From: Alteromonas stellipolaris
Lineage (GTDB): Bacteria; Pseudomonadota; Gammaproteobacteria; Enterobacterales; Alteromonadaceae
Assembly: GCF_001562115.1 (NCBI RefSeq)
Contig: NZ_CP013926.1
Coordinates: forward strand, 744,001-808,000
Reading direction: 5' to 3'
DNA: 64,000 nucleotides
Part shown: piece by piece, positions 17,289 through 27,011 of the stretch
Position numbering within the stretch: the stretch's first letter is position 1
Layout of the letters: each line of letters begins with the position of its first letter
Program-made: the position numbers and the translations under genes
The notes under the pieces: generated by a model
Databases searched by the model: none
What the model was told of the DNA's origin: nothing
Seen by the model: only the letters and a program-made list of their open reading frames with translations

Positions 17289-19273
17289 ACTACCTTCAAA
17301 GTCGCTTTATGCAATCCGCCTTTTACGCATGTGCAGCTGTGACCTCGTGTTTAATACTCGGGTGCAGCTTCACTGCACCTCAAGATAGCGGGAGTGAAAG
17401 AATACCTTTATCACCAAACTCTTCTTCAGATACACCAAGGCAGAGCGATGCTTCAGATGAATTATCCCGTCATGCACACAAGAAATCACAGCTTCAGCCG
17501 AATATATTATGGATTTTAACTGATGATCAACGTGCTGACTCAATCGCTGCCGTTAACCGAGTCATTAGGGGAACCAGTGAAAGTGCGTTGGGCTATGTAG
17601 AGTCGCCGAATATCGATGCGTTAGCAAAGGAAGGCGTCTTGTTTACTTATGCTTATAGTCAGTCTCCAGGTTGCTCTCCATCACGATACTCTATGGCAAC
17701 AGGACAATATCCTCATCGAAGTGGACGTTATGGCTTTGAATATGCGCACCGAGGGAACGAACATGCAAAACCCACAATGCCTGAAATACTGCGACAAGCA
17801 GGTTATCAAACAATGCTTAGCGGAAAGTCAGGTTTGCGGCTACGAGAATGGCAGCCTGAAAAAGGTGAGCGGCAGACACCCTTAACTTATGATTTTGAGG
17901 TTGAGCGATATGCGTTAAGTAAAGCTGGGTTTACCGATTGGGGTAAAAATACCGCTTACGACCCTGAAACATGGGAGCCACTGTCTACATCCGAGCATTT
18001 TTATTATTCTGATGGCAGTAAAAAATCTTTTTTAGTTAGTGAAAATGGCAAGAGTATTGGTGCTAAGAATCCAATTGATGAAGAACTGGATATTGTGCGC
18101 TCTTATACCCGAAGCCTTAAATCGTTGATTCTAGCCGGGGAGAGTCCCAAACCCGCAGGTGAAACTTTAGATGGGTTTATATTAAAAGCATTTACTCAGT
18201 ATTTAAGCCATCCAAATGCCTCGTATACCTCTGTGCTTGGCGACAAAATTGAAGGGCCAGATCCGACTAAACCGGTAATGCTAAGTTTAAGCTTCGGATT
18301 TCCTCATACACCAGTGCTCCCTCCAAAATCCTTCCGAGACCGGTTTAAAACTAAACAGTACCGTATTCCTAAGTTTTCAAAATCTGATGTTGAAAGTCTG
18401 CCACCACAACTGGTGAAGCTATATAAAAATATGAAAACGGATGACATGACAAGCGAAGAAAAGCTCAAAACCATTCAGGATTATTATGCCTTTACAGCCT
18501 ATGGTGATGCTCTCATCGGCGAGGCGATTGAAAAATTTAAGGTATTTAATGAAACATCGGGACGGCCATATTTGATTGTTATGTCAGTAGGGGATCATGG
18601 CTGGCACCTTGGCGAGCAGGGGATTTCTGCAAAGTTTGCGCCTTGGAATAAATCTAATCATGGGGCGATGATTGTTGTAGATTCTTCCGGTGAATATTTT
18701 CCGAAGGACACGGTATATAACGACTTTGTCGAATATGTGGATATTGCGCCTACGATATTAGCAGCGTCTGGCCTTGATGTAGAAAATGATGAAAAGCTAT
18801 CTCATTTAGATGGTTTCGATTTGGCCTCGGTTGTTCGAAACCCGACATTAAAACGAGACTACGTTATAGGTGAATTAAATCAAATTATCGGTGATCGTGC
18901 TTATTTGAGAACGAAGCGATTTGGTTTCTCCATGAAAGTACGGCCTAAACTAGGGAAGCCGGGGGAAACCCATGCGCCAGGCGAAGATATACACTGGGCG
19001 TTAAATGCGAAAGCAGAAGATGTTGAAATGGCACTCTATGATTTAGCGTGCGATCCGCACGAGCGACAAAACGTGGCTTACCACAAAGATTATGCTGATA
19101 TTGTTGCTGTGCTTCGCACAAAAACTCAAAACATCTTTCTGGGCGACAAGCGCTTAGAAATAGATTGGCAGAAAGAAAACGTCTCTTTTGAATCACACTT
19201 TGCGTCAGGCGCCCATGATTACCGTTTGCCAAAAGCGCTTACAGAAGAGGCCTCATGTACTGCAGGGCTATAA
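17285..19273 (+). CDS. Sulfatase, lipoprotein, second of a tandem pair
   Basis: A 662-residue sulfatase with a lipobox (LILGC, Cys27) and a Ser/Asp-rich linker. The domain opens with NILWILTDDQRADS, and the active-site motif is CSPSRYSMATGQ with the formylglycine Cys at 130. It shares long matching segments with the upstream sulfatase (PHTPVLPPKSFRDRFKTK, SVGDHGWHLGEQGISAKF), so the pair arose by duplication. The start ATG overlaps the previous stop, indicating coupled translation. The two enzymes probably act on different sulfate positions or chain ends of the same polysaccharide. It is the last gene of the locus on this side. Confidence 0.9.
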   Translation: MNYLQSRFMQSAFYACAAVTSCLILGCSFTAPQDSGSERIPLSPNSSSDTPRQSDASDELSRHAHKKSQLQPNILWILTDDQRADSIAAVNRVIRGTSESALGYVESPNIDALAKEGVLFTYAYSQSPGCSPSRYSMATGQYPHRSGRYGFEYAHRGNEHAKPTMPEILRQAGYQTMLSGKSGLRLREWQPEKGERQTPLTYDFEVERYALSKAGFTDWGKNTAYDPETWEPLSTSEHFYYSDGSKKSFLVSENGKSIGAKNPIDEELDIVRSYTRSLKSLILAGESPKPAGETLDGFILKAFTQYLSHPNASYTSVLGDKIEGPDPTKPVMLSLSFGFPHTPVLPPKSFRDRFKTKQYRIPKFSKSDVESLPPQLVKLYKNMKTDDMTSEEKLKTIQDYYAFTAYGDALIGEAIEKFKVFNETSGRPYLIVMSVGDHGWHLGEQGISAKFAPWNKSNHGAMIVVDSSGEYFPKDTVYNDFVEYVDIAPTILAASGLDVENDEKLSHLDGFDLASVVRNPTLKRDYVIGELNQIIGDRAYLRTKRFGFSMKVRPKLGKPGETHAPGEDIHWALNAKAEDVEMALYDLACDPHERQNVAYHKDYADIVAVLRTKTQNIFLGDKRLEIDWQKENVSFESHFASGAHDYRLPKALTEEASCTAGL

Positions 19274-19401
19274 ACTGTATCGTGCAATTAAACCACATGG
19301 TATGGACTATAGATGGTTTAATTACTGAGCTTTATGATGAGATTGGCTGGGGCGATTGGAGACATAATGGAAAGCTAACCGATAGCCAATCAAAAGCAAT
19401 G

Positions 19402-20403
19402 CTAGTCAATATGCTCCACTTGATAGCGGCCAGTAGAAATGTAGCGTTTCGTATCTTCTGAAATGTCGCCAAAGGGGATAAGTGCTGGGCCGGTTGGGTC
19501 AAAAAGCACGTAAGTCTTACCCTCAACTTCTAACTTCTCGTCTTCGGAAATGGCATTTATCGCGACTCCCAATAACGCATGATGGGGAAGAAAAACCATA
19601 ATGATGCTGGTAGAAGGAAGAAAGGCACGTACCAAAGCGCCCGTTAGCACCGCCTTACTGTCGCAGTCGCCCCTGTTTTGCATCAGTAACCCTAACGGAG
19701 GTGCAAAACCAGAACCATTACTGGCGACTCTGTCTTCAAGGGAATCGTAAGGAATACTTTGTACCCAGCTAGTCATCAATTGTAAATAAGCACGGTTATT
19801 TTCGATACGATCTACTTTGTCGTAAAACGCTTCCGAGATAGGCCTAAGTGATTCAAAGGTTTGGGCAACGTAGCGAAGGTGGTCCGGCTTTACCGCTTGC
19901 TGGTTAAAAAGCGTGGTGAATCGGGTGTAATAATGCTTATCAAGGTAGTCAGTATAAGCTGTTCGCTGCACGTCTTTTAGTTGAGATAATATCTGGTCAG
20001 CTTTATTCGGCTTGGTTGATTTAACCTTAATATTAATGGCGTCATTTTCATGGGTAACTGACACAACTGCTTCGCGTGGGTCGACTTTCTTCGCTTCTTT
20101 CAATAACGACACAGTAACATAACGCTGGGCTATTTCAGGTTTATAGTTGGCCTGTGTGGTAGGCGCTACCTTTAATGCGCTATTGGGCAAAGAGAATGCA
20201 ATGGTTTGCTCAGTACCTTCGTTATCTAGCCATCGATATTTAAACTGAATATCATCAGGCGTCACGGTTTTGTTGAAAGTGAGTTGCGACGCGTAAGTAG
20301 CGACAGGGGTAAAACAAAGAAGGAAAAGTGCGATCCTAAGCGGCAGCGCTAACCAAAGCGCTAGCGACTTAAACAACCGAGTAGGCAAGCCTATGGCAAA
20401 CAT
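19402..20403 (-). CDS. Transglutaminase-like exported protein
   Basis: A protein of about 333 residues from the ATG at 20403, which has an AGGA ribosome site 8 bases upstream and opens into a hydrophobic export segment (FKSLALWLALPLRIALFLL). A longer reading from 20472 lacks these signs. The C-terminal half carries a transglutaminase/cysteine-protease-like triad: Cys near 247 (NRGDCDSKA), His near 274 (LPHHALLG) and Asp in FDPTGP. Proteins of this type are widespread in marine gammaproteobacteria with no settled role; protease or peptide-crosslinking activity is possible. It stands between the polysaccharide locus and cysG and is transcribed leftward. Confidence 0.7.
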   Translation of the reverse strand: MFAIGLPTRLFKSLALWLALPLRIALFLLCFTPVATYASQLTFNKTVTPDDIQFKYRWLDNEGTEQTIAFSLPNSALKVAPTTQANYKPEIAQRYVTVSLLKEAKKVDPREAVVSVTHENDAINIKVKSTKPNKADQILSQLKDVQRTAYTDYLDKHYYTRFTTLFNQQAVKPDHLRYVAQTFESLRPISEAFYDKVDRIENNRAYLQLMTSWVQSIPYDSLEDRVASNGSGFAPPLGLLMQNRGDCDSKAVLTGALVRAFLPSTSIIMVFLPHHALLGVAINAISEDEKLEVEGKTYVLFDPTGPALIPFGDISEDTKRYISTGRYQVEHID

Positions 20404-20575
20404 CGCCGTTTTCCTGCAAAGACAGCTTACATGCCCTACAAATTGAAACCTTCGCTTTGGTGTTATTACCAATGTATAAATGCCGACATGCCGCTTAGCT
20501 GATTAATTCAGTATGCGTACGCAGGGGGAAATTGCAACAAATTAGTTAAAACCAACGCCTGCTCACAAGGGTAAG

Positions 20576-21961
20576 TTAGTCACCAAACCAGTTTAGCTGG
20601 TTATGCAAACTTACTACAGTACCTACGATAATGAGCGTCGGGGGCTTCAACGCTGACGTAGCAGGGTTTTGCGTAATATCGCTAAGCGTGCCTGTTACCA
20701 CCACTTGGTTTTCGGTGGTAGCCGATTGGATTAGGGCGATAGGGGTATCTGCGGTAAGACCATTTTCAATCAGTTTTTTACAAATAATGGGTAAGCCAGT
20801 TAACCCCATATAGAATACAATCGTCTGATTGGCGTGCGCTAACGATTGCCAATTCAAATCGATAGTACCGTCTTTTAGATGGCCGGTAGCAAACACCACT
20901 GATTGGGCGTGATCTCTGTGGGTTAACGGGATACCTGCATAACTTGATGCGCCATTCGCCGCAGTAATACCGGGCACTACTTGGAACTCAATACCGTGCT
21001 GAATAAGGGTTTGAATTTCTTCCCCGCCACGACCAAATATGAATGGGTCTCCGCCTTTTAAGCGTACCACTCGATTGCCTTTTTTCGCCTCATCAACCAT
21101 AAGCTGGTTAATATCATCTTGTGGCAAGCTATGGTTGCTCTTTGCTTTACCCACGTAAATTTTTTCGGCATCCCGGCGAACGAGTTCTAAAATCTGCGGT
21201 GAAACTAATCTATCGTAAACCACTACATCAGCTTTTTGCATTAGCCTTAGTGCACGAAACGTCAATAAATCAGGGTCGCCAGGGCCTGCACCAACAAGGT
21301 AGACCTGACCTTGAACTTGGTTGTTTTCAGCCGCTGCCGTTAGGGCGGTTTCAAAGGCTGCATCGGCTTTACTGTCTTGGCCTTTTTCGACCATTTCAGC
21401 TATGTCGCCATCTAAGACGTCTTCCCAAAAATATCGTCTAGCCGTTACACCGTTTAAGGTTTGCTTTACTTTTTCTCTGAATTTTTCTGAAAACGCACCA
21501 AGCTTACTCAAGTTAGCAGGCAGCACAGTTTCCAGTTTTTGGCGTAAATAGCGTAATAGTACGGGCGCTACGCCGCCGCTACTCATGGCAATAATAATGG
21601 GTGAGCGATCTACAATAGAAGGGGTAATGAATTGGCAAAGTGGGGTGTTATCTACCACATTCACAAGCACTTTTTGTTCGCGAGCTAAATCGTGAATAGC
21701 TTGATTGGTTTCAGATTTATCGGTGGCAATAAAAACCATGTCTTTATCGGCTAAATCGCTATCGATAAATTCCCGCTCAATAAGGGTTACTTTCTCGTTT
21801 TGCGCCAAACGTTTTACCGTGTCGCATGCCCAAGGCGCTACCACAGTGATGTGAGCTGGAGTCTTCATGATGAGCTCAAGTTTGCGGGCGGCTACTTCTC
21901 CTGCGCCAACGATTAAGCAGCGAAGAGAGCGAGCATCTAAAAATAGGGGAAAGTAATCCAT
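20576..21961 (-). CDS. cysG: Siroheme synthase CysG (multifunctional)
   Basis: About 461 residues with the full two-part CysG layout. The N-terminal part (1 to about 150) is the precorrin-2 dehydrogenase/ferrochelatase module (VGAGEVAARKLELI). The C-terminal part (about 215-455) is uroporphyrinogen-III methyltransferase (VYLVGAGPGDPDLLTFRALR, RLKGGDPFIFGRGGEE). It converts uroporphyrinogen III to siroheme, the cofactor of nitrite and sulfite reductases, and so serves NirB in this window. The start is the ATG at 21961, matching the family N-terminus (MDYFPLF); a TTG lies just before it. The ribosome site is poor, and a strong intrinsic terminator ends only about 12 bases upstream, so expression may depend on read-through. 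Confidence 0.95.
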   Translation of the reverse strand: MDYFPLFLDARSLRCLIVGAGEVAARKLELIMKTPAHITVVAPWACDTVKRLAQNEKVTLIEREFIDSDLADKDMVFIATDKSETNQAIHDLAREQKVLVNVVDNTPLCQFITPSIVDRSPIIIAMSSGGVAPVLLRYLRQKLETVLPANLSKLGAFSEKFREKVKQTLNGVTARRYFWEDVLDGDIAEMVEKGQDSKADAAFETALTAAAENNQVQGQVYLVGAGPGDPDLLTFRALRLMQKADVVVYDRLVSPQILELVRRDAEKIYVGKAKSNHSLPQDDINQLMVDEAKKGNRVVRLKGGDPFIFGRGGEEIQTLIQHGIEFQVVPGITAANGASSYAGIPLTHRDHAQSVVFATGHLKDGTIDLNWQSLAHANQTIVFYMGLTGLPIICKKLIENGLTADTPIALIQSATTENQVVVTGTLSDITQNPATSALKPPTLIIVGTVVSLHNQLNWFGD

Positions 21962-21973
21962 CAAGGGGCACGT

Positions 21974-22011
21974 AAAAAAAAAGAACTAACGCTATTTTGC
22001 GCTAATTCTTT
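21974..22011 (-). terminator. Rho-independent terminator of deaD
   Basis: On the minus strand a 13-pair stem (arms at 22011-21999 and 21992-21980, two G-U pairs) with a six-base loop is followed by a run of at least eight U. It ends the helicase transcript just before cysG. Confidence 0.82.
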
Positions 22012-22086
22012 TTAATTAGAAACAACGAAATCAGCCTTTATATTCCACAACGTTATATAAAGGCAGAAGTTGCTTTTATTTCGATC

Positions 22087-23853
22087 TTACGACTTGCGAC
22101 GTGCGCGGTTATCACGACTGCGGTTTTCACCACGGTTGTCGCCACGCTCGCGTTTCGCTGGTGGTGTATCCGACCATTCGCGAATCGACAAACGCTGACC
22201 CGCTACGCGAGTACCTTGAAGCTTGTCTTTAGTCTCTTTTGGCATGCCTTCAGGCAAATCAACAGTACTGAAGTTATCATAAATTTCGATAGCACCAATG
22301 TGCTTAGAATCCATGTTACCTTCGTTTGCGATTGCGCCGACAATATTACCAGGCTTAGCACCGTGTGTATGACCTACGTCGATGCGGAAGCGCTGCATAC
22401 CAGCTTCTGGCTTACGACTAGTGCGAGGCGCTCTAGGCTTACGTTCACGACCGTCGCCGCGGCCATCTCTGCGATCGCCACGAGGTTCACGGCTGTCACG
22501 AGGTGGTTTGCTGTGAAGATCAGGGCGGTCGCTTTCTTTAAGGATAAGCGGCTCATCACCTTGTGCAATCTTAAGCAATGCTGCCATAAGCACTTCAGGA
22601 GAAGCTTCAGCTTCTTCTTTAATCATCTCAACCAAAGGAATAAGCGTTTCAATGCTGTCATCTTGCGTAGCTTCAATAACAGATTGCTTGAAACGGCTTA
22701 AGCGAGTTTCGTTGATTTCACTAATTGAAGGAATTGGCATTGCTTCAATTGGCTGCTTAGTCGTTTTCTCGATAGAGAAAAGCATACGCTTTTCACGATG
22801 AGAGATGAAAAGTATTGCATCACCTTGACGTCCAGCACGGCCAGTACGACCAATACGGTGAACATAAGATTCACTATCGTAAGGTACGTCGTAGTTAACT
22901 ACGTGGCTAACACGTTCAACATCAAGACCACGTGCAACAACATCAGTTGCTACTAAGATATCAATGTTACCTTGCTTAAGTTTATCAACAGTACGCTCAC
23001 GAGCGTTCTGAGGAATATCACCATTTAGCGGTTCAACATCGTATCCACGTGCAGAAAGTTTATCAGCAAGTTCAACAGTCGCTGTTTTAGTACGCACGAA
23101 AATAATCATGCCGTCAAAACGCTCTACTTCCATGATACGCGTAAGTGCCTCAAGCTTATGATGAGGCGCTACTTGGCAGTAACGTTGACGGATAGTACTT
23201 GCAGTACTTACCTTAGACGCAATTTTTACGTGCTTAGGATCTTTAAGATAACGCTGAGTAATCTTCTTAATTGGACCAGGCATAGTGGCCGAGAACAACG
23301 CTGTTTGGCGTTCAGCTGGCGCGTGGCTCAAAATAAGCTCAACGTCATCAATGAAGCCCATGCGCAGCATTTCGTCGGCTTCATCAAGTACAAGGAATTT
23401 AAGTTCGCTTAAATCCAACGTTTTACGTTTGATATGGTCGATTACACGACCAGGTGTACCTACTACAACTTGAACGCCGCGTTTAAGCTGGCGAATTTGA
23501 TTGTCGTAAGATTGACCGCCGTAAACAGGCAGTACTTTAATTTTATGGCTGAAACTAGCGTACACTTGGAACGCTTCTGCTACCTGAATCGCTAATTCGC
23601 GAGTAGGTGCTAGTACCAGTAATTGCGGCTTACGTTGCTCAGGATCGATATTTGCCAACATTGGAAGGGCAAACGCTGCGGTTTTTCCTGTCCCTGTCTG
23701 GGCCTGACCGAGTAAGTCGTGACCTTCAAGCAGTAATGGAATACTCTCGGCTTGAATAGGTGACGGTTTCTCGTAGCCAACTTTTTCAAGGGCTTGTAAG
23801 ATAGGTTCTGGTAGTTTTAGATCTTTAAATGTCATGTCGACAGTTGTTGTCAT
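22087..23853 (-). CDS. deaD: DEAD-box ATP-dependent RNA helicase DeaD/CsdA
   Basis: A 588-residue DEAD-box helicase. The ATG at 23853 has AGGACC upstream and gives the family start MTTTVDMTFKDLKL; a longer reading to 23937 has no such support. Ordered motifs: AQTGTGKT (Walker A), PTRELAIQV, LDEADEML, FSATMP, and HRIGRTGRAG. After the two RecA-like domains comes a CsdA-type region, an Arg/Gly/Asp-rich linker, an RNA-binding DbpA-like fold (RFRIDVGHTHGAKPGNIVGA) and a basic RGD/R-rich tail. It unwinds structured RNA in ribosome assembly and mRNA decay, especially in the cold. It has its own terminator. Confidence 0.95.
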   Translation of the reverse strand: MTTTVDMTFKDLKLPEPILQALEKVGYEKPSPIQAESIPLLLEGHDLLGQAQTGTGKTAAFALPMLANIDPEQRKPQLLVLAPTRELAIQVAEAFQVYASFSHKIKVLPVYGGQSYDNQIRQLKRGVQVVVGTPGRVIDHIKRKTLDLSELKFLVLDEADEMLRMGFIDDVELILSHAPAERQTALFSATMPGPIKKITQRYLKDPKHVKIASKVSTASTIRQRYCQVAPHHKLEALTRIMEVERFDGMIIFVRTKTATVELADKLSARGYDVEPLNGDIPQNARERTVDKLKQGNIDILVATDVVARGLDVERVSHVVNYDVPYDSESYVHRIGRTGRAGRQGDAILFISHREKRMLFSIEKTTKQPIEAMPIPSISEINETRLSRFKQSVIEATQDDSIETLIPLVEMIKEEAEASPEVLMAALLKIAQGDEPLILKESDRPDLHSKPPRDSREPRGDRRDGRGDGRERKPRAPRTSRKPEAGMQRFRIDVGHTHGAKPGNIVGAIANEGNMDSKHIGAIEIYDNFSTVDLPEGMPKETKDKLQGTRVAGQRLSIREWSDTPPAKRERGDNRGENRSRDNRARRKS

Positions 23854-24069
23854 TAAGGGTCCTGATGCTTTAAGTAAGGAGGGTGCGGCATACTGTAGGA
23901 CGCCTTCAAACGTCGGAGTGTGCTCGCGGTATTGCAAAAAACGTTATTATATTCGAATAATGGTCAGGTTGCCACGAAATTGCACAATAATGACGAAAAA
24001 ACGCACAATTGGTAGTGTAAACTTCGGGTATACCTCGAAATTCAAATGATGTAGGGCAAAGGAACGACA

Positions 24070-26847
24070 ATGAATAAGAAATACCCACAGCAGATTTTTA
24101 AGCGATCTTCCATTGCAGTTCTGCTTTTGAGCAGTCTTTTGACAGGATGTGGTGACAAATCGATAGATGCTCACCTAGAAGATGCTCGTGCTTATGTACA
24201 AAATCAAAATAATGCTGCCGCAATCGTTGAATACAAAAATGCCATTCAGATGGATCCCAATGCTGCAGTACCTCGTTTTGAATTAGGTCGACTGTATCTT
24301 CAAAATGATAATTATGTGTCAGCTGAGAAAGAATTAAATAAAGCATTAGAGCTTGGACATCCAGCCAGTGAAGTGATTCCCTTACTTTCTGTTGCTTATC
24401 AACAGTCAGGTGCTGAAAACGCTTTAGGCGAAGTGGATTACCGAGCAGAAGGGATGACTACCGTCGAATCTGCCGAAGTCGGTTTTTATAAACTACAAGC
24501 CTTAGTGCAGCTAGAAAAGCTCGCAGAAGCAGAAGCGCTACTAGACGATTTACTCACCCTCGATACACAGTCTGTGTACAAGGGCTTAATTGAAAGCTAC
24601 CAGTATGTACTCTCTGAAGATTATACACAGGCACTTAGCGCCACTGAAGCACTGCGAGAGCAAGCGCCAAGCAATAAAGATGTTTTACTACAGCTTGCCC
24701 GCCTTTACCTGCTAGAACAAAAGCAAGTCGAAGCCATTGGTGTTTATGAAGATTACACCAAAGCCTACCCAAAAGACGTAACCAGTAAGTTCGCTTACGC
24801 TGCTTTGCTAATAGAGCAGCGTGATCTTGAACGTGCTGAGCCAGTGGTGGATGAGCTGTTAACGCTGAATGAAGCACACCCATTGTTGAATACTTTTAAA
24901 GGTATAATTGAGTCGGCCAATGGTAATCATGCAAAAGCGTTAGCGCATTTAGAGACAGCAGTACAAAATGGTCGTAACGATCAAGTGGTGCGATTGGTTG
25001 CCGGTTTCAGCGCGTATCAAATTCAAGATTTTGAAGCTGCCCAACGACACCTGACTATGGTGGCATCACGGTTACCTGAAAATCACCCAGGCTTAAGAAT
25101 GCTGGCAGACAGCATGTTACAACTGGGTGAAAATGATGAAGCCCTTGCCGTGTTAAACCGAGTGGAAGGCGGCGCGACCACAGACGCAGCGTTATTTTCA
25201 AAAGCGGGGTATCAATTACTTCGTGAAGGTAACGTGCTTGGTGCCAAGCAAATGGTAGAAAAAACCGAAGCGGTTGTTGATACCTCGCCAGAAGATCTTG
25301 CTCGTTTAGGCGTACTGCAACTTTCACTAAACGATGTGACCGGTTTGGTTAATATTGAAGAAGCGGTTCAACGTGCGCCAGAATCAACAGCTTCTCAAAA
25401 TACCTTACTGCGCGCATACATCGCGACTGGTGAGCTTGATAAAGCTAAAGTAGCTGCCAGCGAATGGCGTGACCAAGCGCCAACCGAGGCCTTGCCGCTG
25501 GTGTACTTAGCCAGCATTGCGATTGTTGAGGAAGACTTCACAACGGCAACCGACTTACTAAATAGCGCTCAGAAGCTAGAGGGTGCCGATAAAGAAGTGG
25601 CTTATGCCAAAGTGAAATTGCTGATTGCGCAGAAGCAGTTTGCTGACGCTGTAACGCTTGTTAAGTCTCATTTAAAAGATAACCCGTCTGACGTGCAAGC
25701 GTTGACCATGTGGTATGCCCTAGAAGCGCGCGAAAATAATGATGGGGTAGTGGTTGATTACTTAGAGAAGCAACTTGCAACGCAATCAGCTGATATCGAT
25801 TTGCGTTTATTATTAGCCCGTATTTATTCGCGAATGGGCGAAGTCGCCAAGAACAATAGCTTGCTAGCCTCTGTGGAAGGTGATGAAAGCACCCCAATGG
25901 CGTTTTGGAATTTAAAAGGCCAAGGGCTAATTCGAGCAAACGAAGTTGGAAAAGCCAAAGCATTGTTTGAGCGTTGGGTAGCGTTTTACCCACAAGATAA
26001 AAACGCGGTACTGGGCATGTTGCTTATCCTCGACTCAGAAAATAACTACCGCGACGGTTTAGCGCTTACTGAAAAAGTGTTAGCGAAACGTCCTGATGCA
26101 CAGATTAGCCTTTTAAAAGCGTATTTCCACGCCATGATGGGGCAAAGCAAACCGGCATGGGAGGTTGTTAATGGCACCTCTGATGAAGTACAAGCTCTGC
26201 CATTCGTACGCGGTATTCTTGCACGACTGTATGTTATCGATAAGCAACCAGAACAAGCATTAGAACATGCAGAGGTGGCTTATGAAGCTACGCCAAACTC
26301 AGACATGGCCTTGCTAATGGTCGCCATTCTTGAAATGACCGGTAAACAAGCCGAAGCTTTATCATTTCTTGAAAAACATGTGGATAAAACGCCAGACGAT
26401 GTGCGCAGTGCCATGCTGTTAGCTGAACGCCAAATTGGTAGCGATAAAGAAACAGCCATAGCGACCTATGAAACTATTTTGACTAAAACTCCAGATAACT
26501 TTGTAGTGTTGAATAACTTAGCGTTTTTGAGTTTCCAAAATGGAAACCTAGATAAAGCTGAAACCATGGCGAAAAAGGCCGTGTCTTTGCAACCTGAAAA
26601 TGCTGACTCAGTAGATACGCTGGCGCAAATACTGATTGCTAAAGGCGATAAAGAAGCCGCCCTTAAACTGTATTCAGATATTGCAACTCGGCCTATCTTA
26701 AATGATGAGGTTTATCTTAATCACGTAGAGCTTTTATTACAGATGGATAAACAAGCGTTAGCTAAGCGTCGCTTAGCCAGTAGAGAGTTTGAAAAAGAAG
26801 TATCACTTCAGCGTATAGTAACGCTTAAAACTAGCTACGGATTGTAA
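24070..26847 (+). CDS. prsT: PrsT-like TPR-repeat lipoprotein of the PEP-CTERM/XrtA system
   Basis: A 925-residue lipoprotein (lipobox SLLTGC near residue 27) made almost entirely of tetratricopeptide repeats, for example AAIVEYKNAIQMDPNAAVPR near the N-terminus and LDKAETMAKKAVSLQPENAD near the C-terminus. Length, N-terminus (SIDAHLEDARAYVQNQNNAA) and repeat style match the PEP-CTERM system TPR protein PrsT, usually found beside exosortase and exopolysaccharide genes. Here no exosortase is adjacent; the gene stands alone, divergent from deaD and followed by its own terminator. Its presence means the cell probably sorts PEP-CTERM proteins, which bears on the cohesin-like protein at 11237. GGAACGAC precedes the ATG. 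Confidence 0.85.
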   Translation: MNKKYPQQIFKRSSIAVLLLSSLLTGCGDKSIDAHLEDARAYVQNQNNAAAIVEYKNAIQMDPNAAVPRFELGRLYLQNDNYVSAEKELNKALELGHPASEVIPLLSVAYQQSGAENALGEVDYRAEGMTTVESAEVGFYKLQALVQLEKLAEAEALLDDLLTLDTQSVYKGLIESYQYVLSEDYTQALSATEALREQAPSNKDVLLQLARLYLLEQKQVEAIGVYEDYTKAYPKDVTSKFAYAALLIEQRDLERAEPVVDELLTLNEAHPLLNTFKGIIESANGNHAKALAHLETAVQNGRNDQVVRLVAGFSAYQIQDFEAAQRHLTMVASRLPENHPGLRMLADSMLQLGENDEALAVLNRVEGGATTDAALFSKAGYQLLREGNVLGAKQMVEKTEAVVDTSPEDLARLGVLQLSLNDVTGLVNIEEAVQRAPESTASQNTLLRAYIATGELDKAKVAASEWRDQAPTEALPLVYLASIAIVEEDFTTATDLLNSAQKLEGADKEVAYAKVKLLIAQKQFADAVTLVKSHLKDNPSDVQALTMWYALEARENNDGVVVDYLEKQLATQSADIDLRLLLARIYSRMGEVAKNNSLLASVEGDESTPMAFWNLKGQGLIRANEVGKAKALFERWVAFYPQDKNAVLGMLLILDSENNYRDGLALTEKVLAKRPDAQISLLKAYFHAMMGQSKPAWEVVNGTSDEVQALPFVRGILARLYVIDKQPEQALEHAEVAYEATPNSDMALLMVAILEMTGKQAEALSFLEKHVDKTPDDVRSAMLLAERQIGSDKETAIATYETILTKTPDNFVVLNNLAFLSFQNGNLDKAETMAKKAVSLQPENADSVDTLAQILIAKGDKEAALKLYSDIATRPILNDEVYLNHVELLLQMDKQALAKRRLASREFEKEVSLQRIVTLKTSYGL

Positions 26848-26929
26848 CAAGTTATTGGTTACTTAAAAGCTAGTAGCTATTGATTTAACTATAATAATAG
26901 CTAAATTAACAGCTAAATGAATACAAACA

Positions 26930-26976
26930 AAAAAAGCGCCTAGGTTGTCACTTCTATCTTCCTTAGGCGCTTTTTT
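26930..26976. terminator. Bidirectional Rho-independent terminator
   Basis: Arms AAAAAAGCGCCTA and TAGGCGCTTTTTT with a T run on either side, placed between the convergent prsT and ion-channel genes, so it can serve both strands. Confidence 0.85.
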
Positions 26977-27011
26977 ATTGTCTGTTATTTACTGTTGTTG
27001 ATTAGTGCATA

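Noticed and set aside
19255..19461. Small open frame running from the end of the second sulfatase
   Set aside because: Overlaps the end of the transglutaminase-like gene on the other strand, has no ribosome site and no family resemblance.
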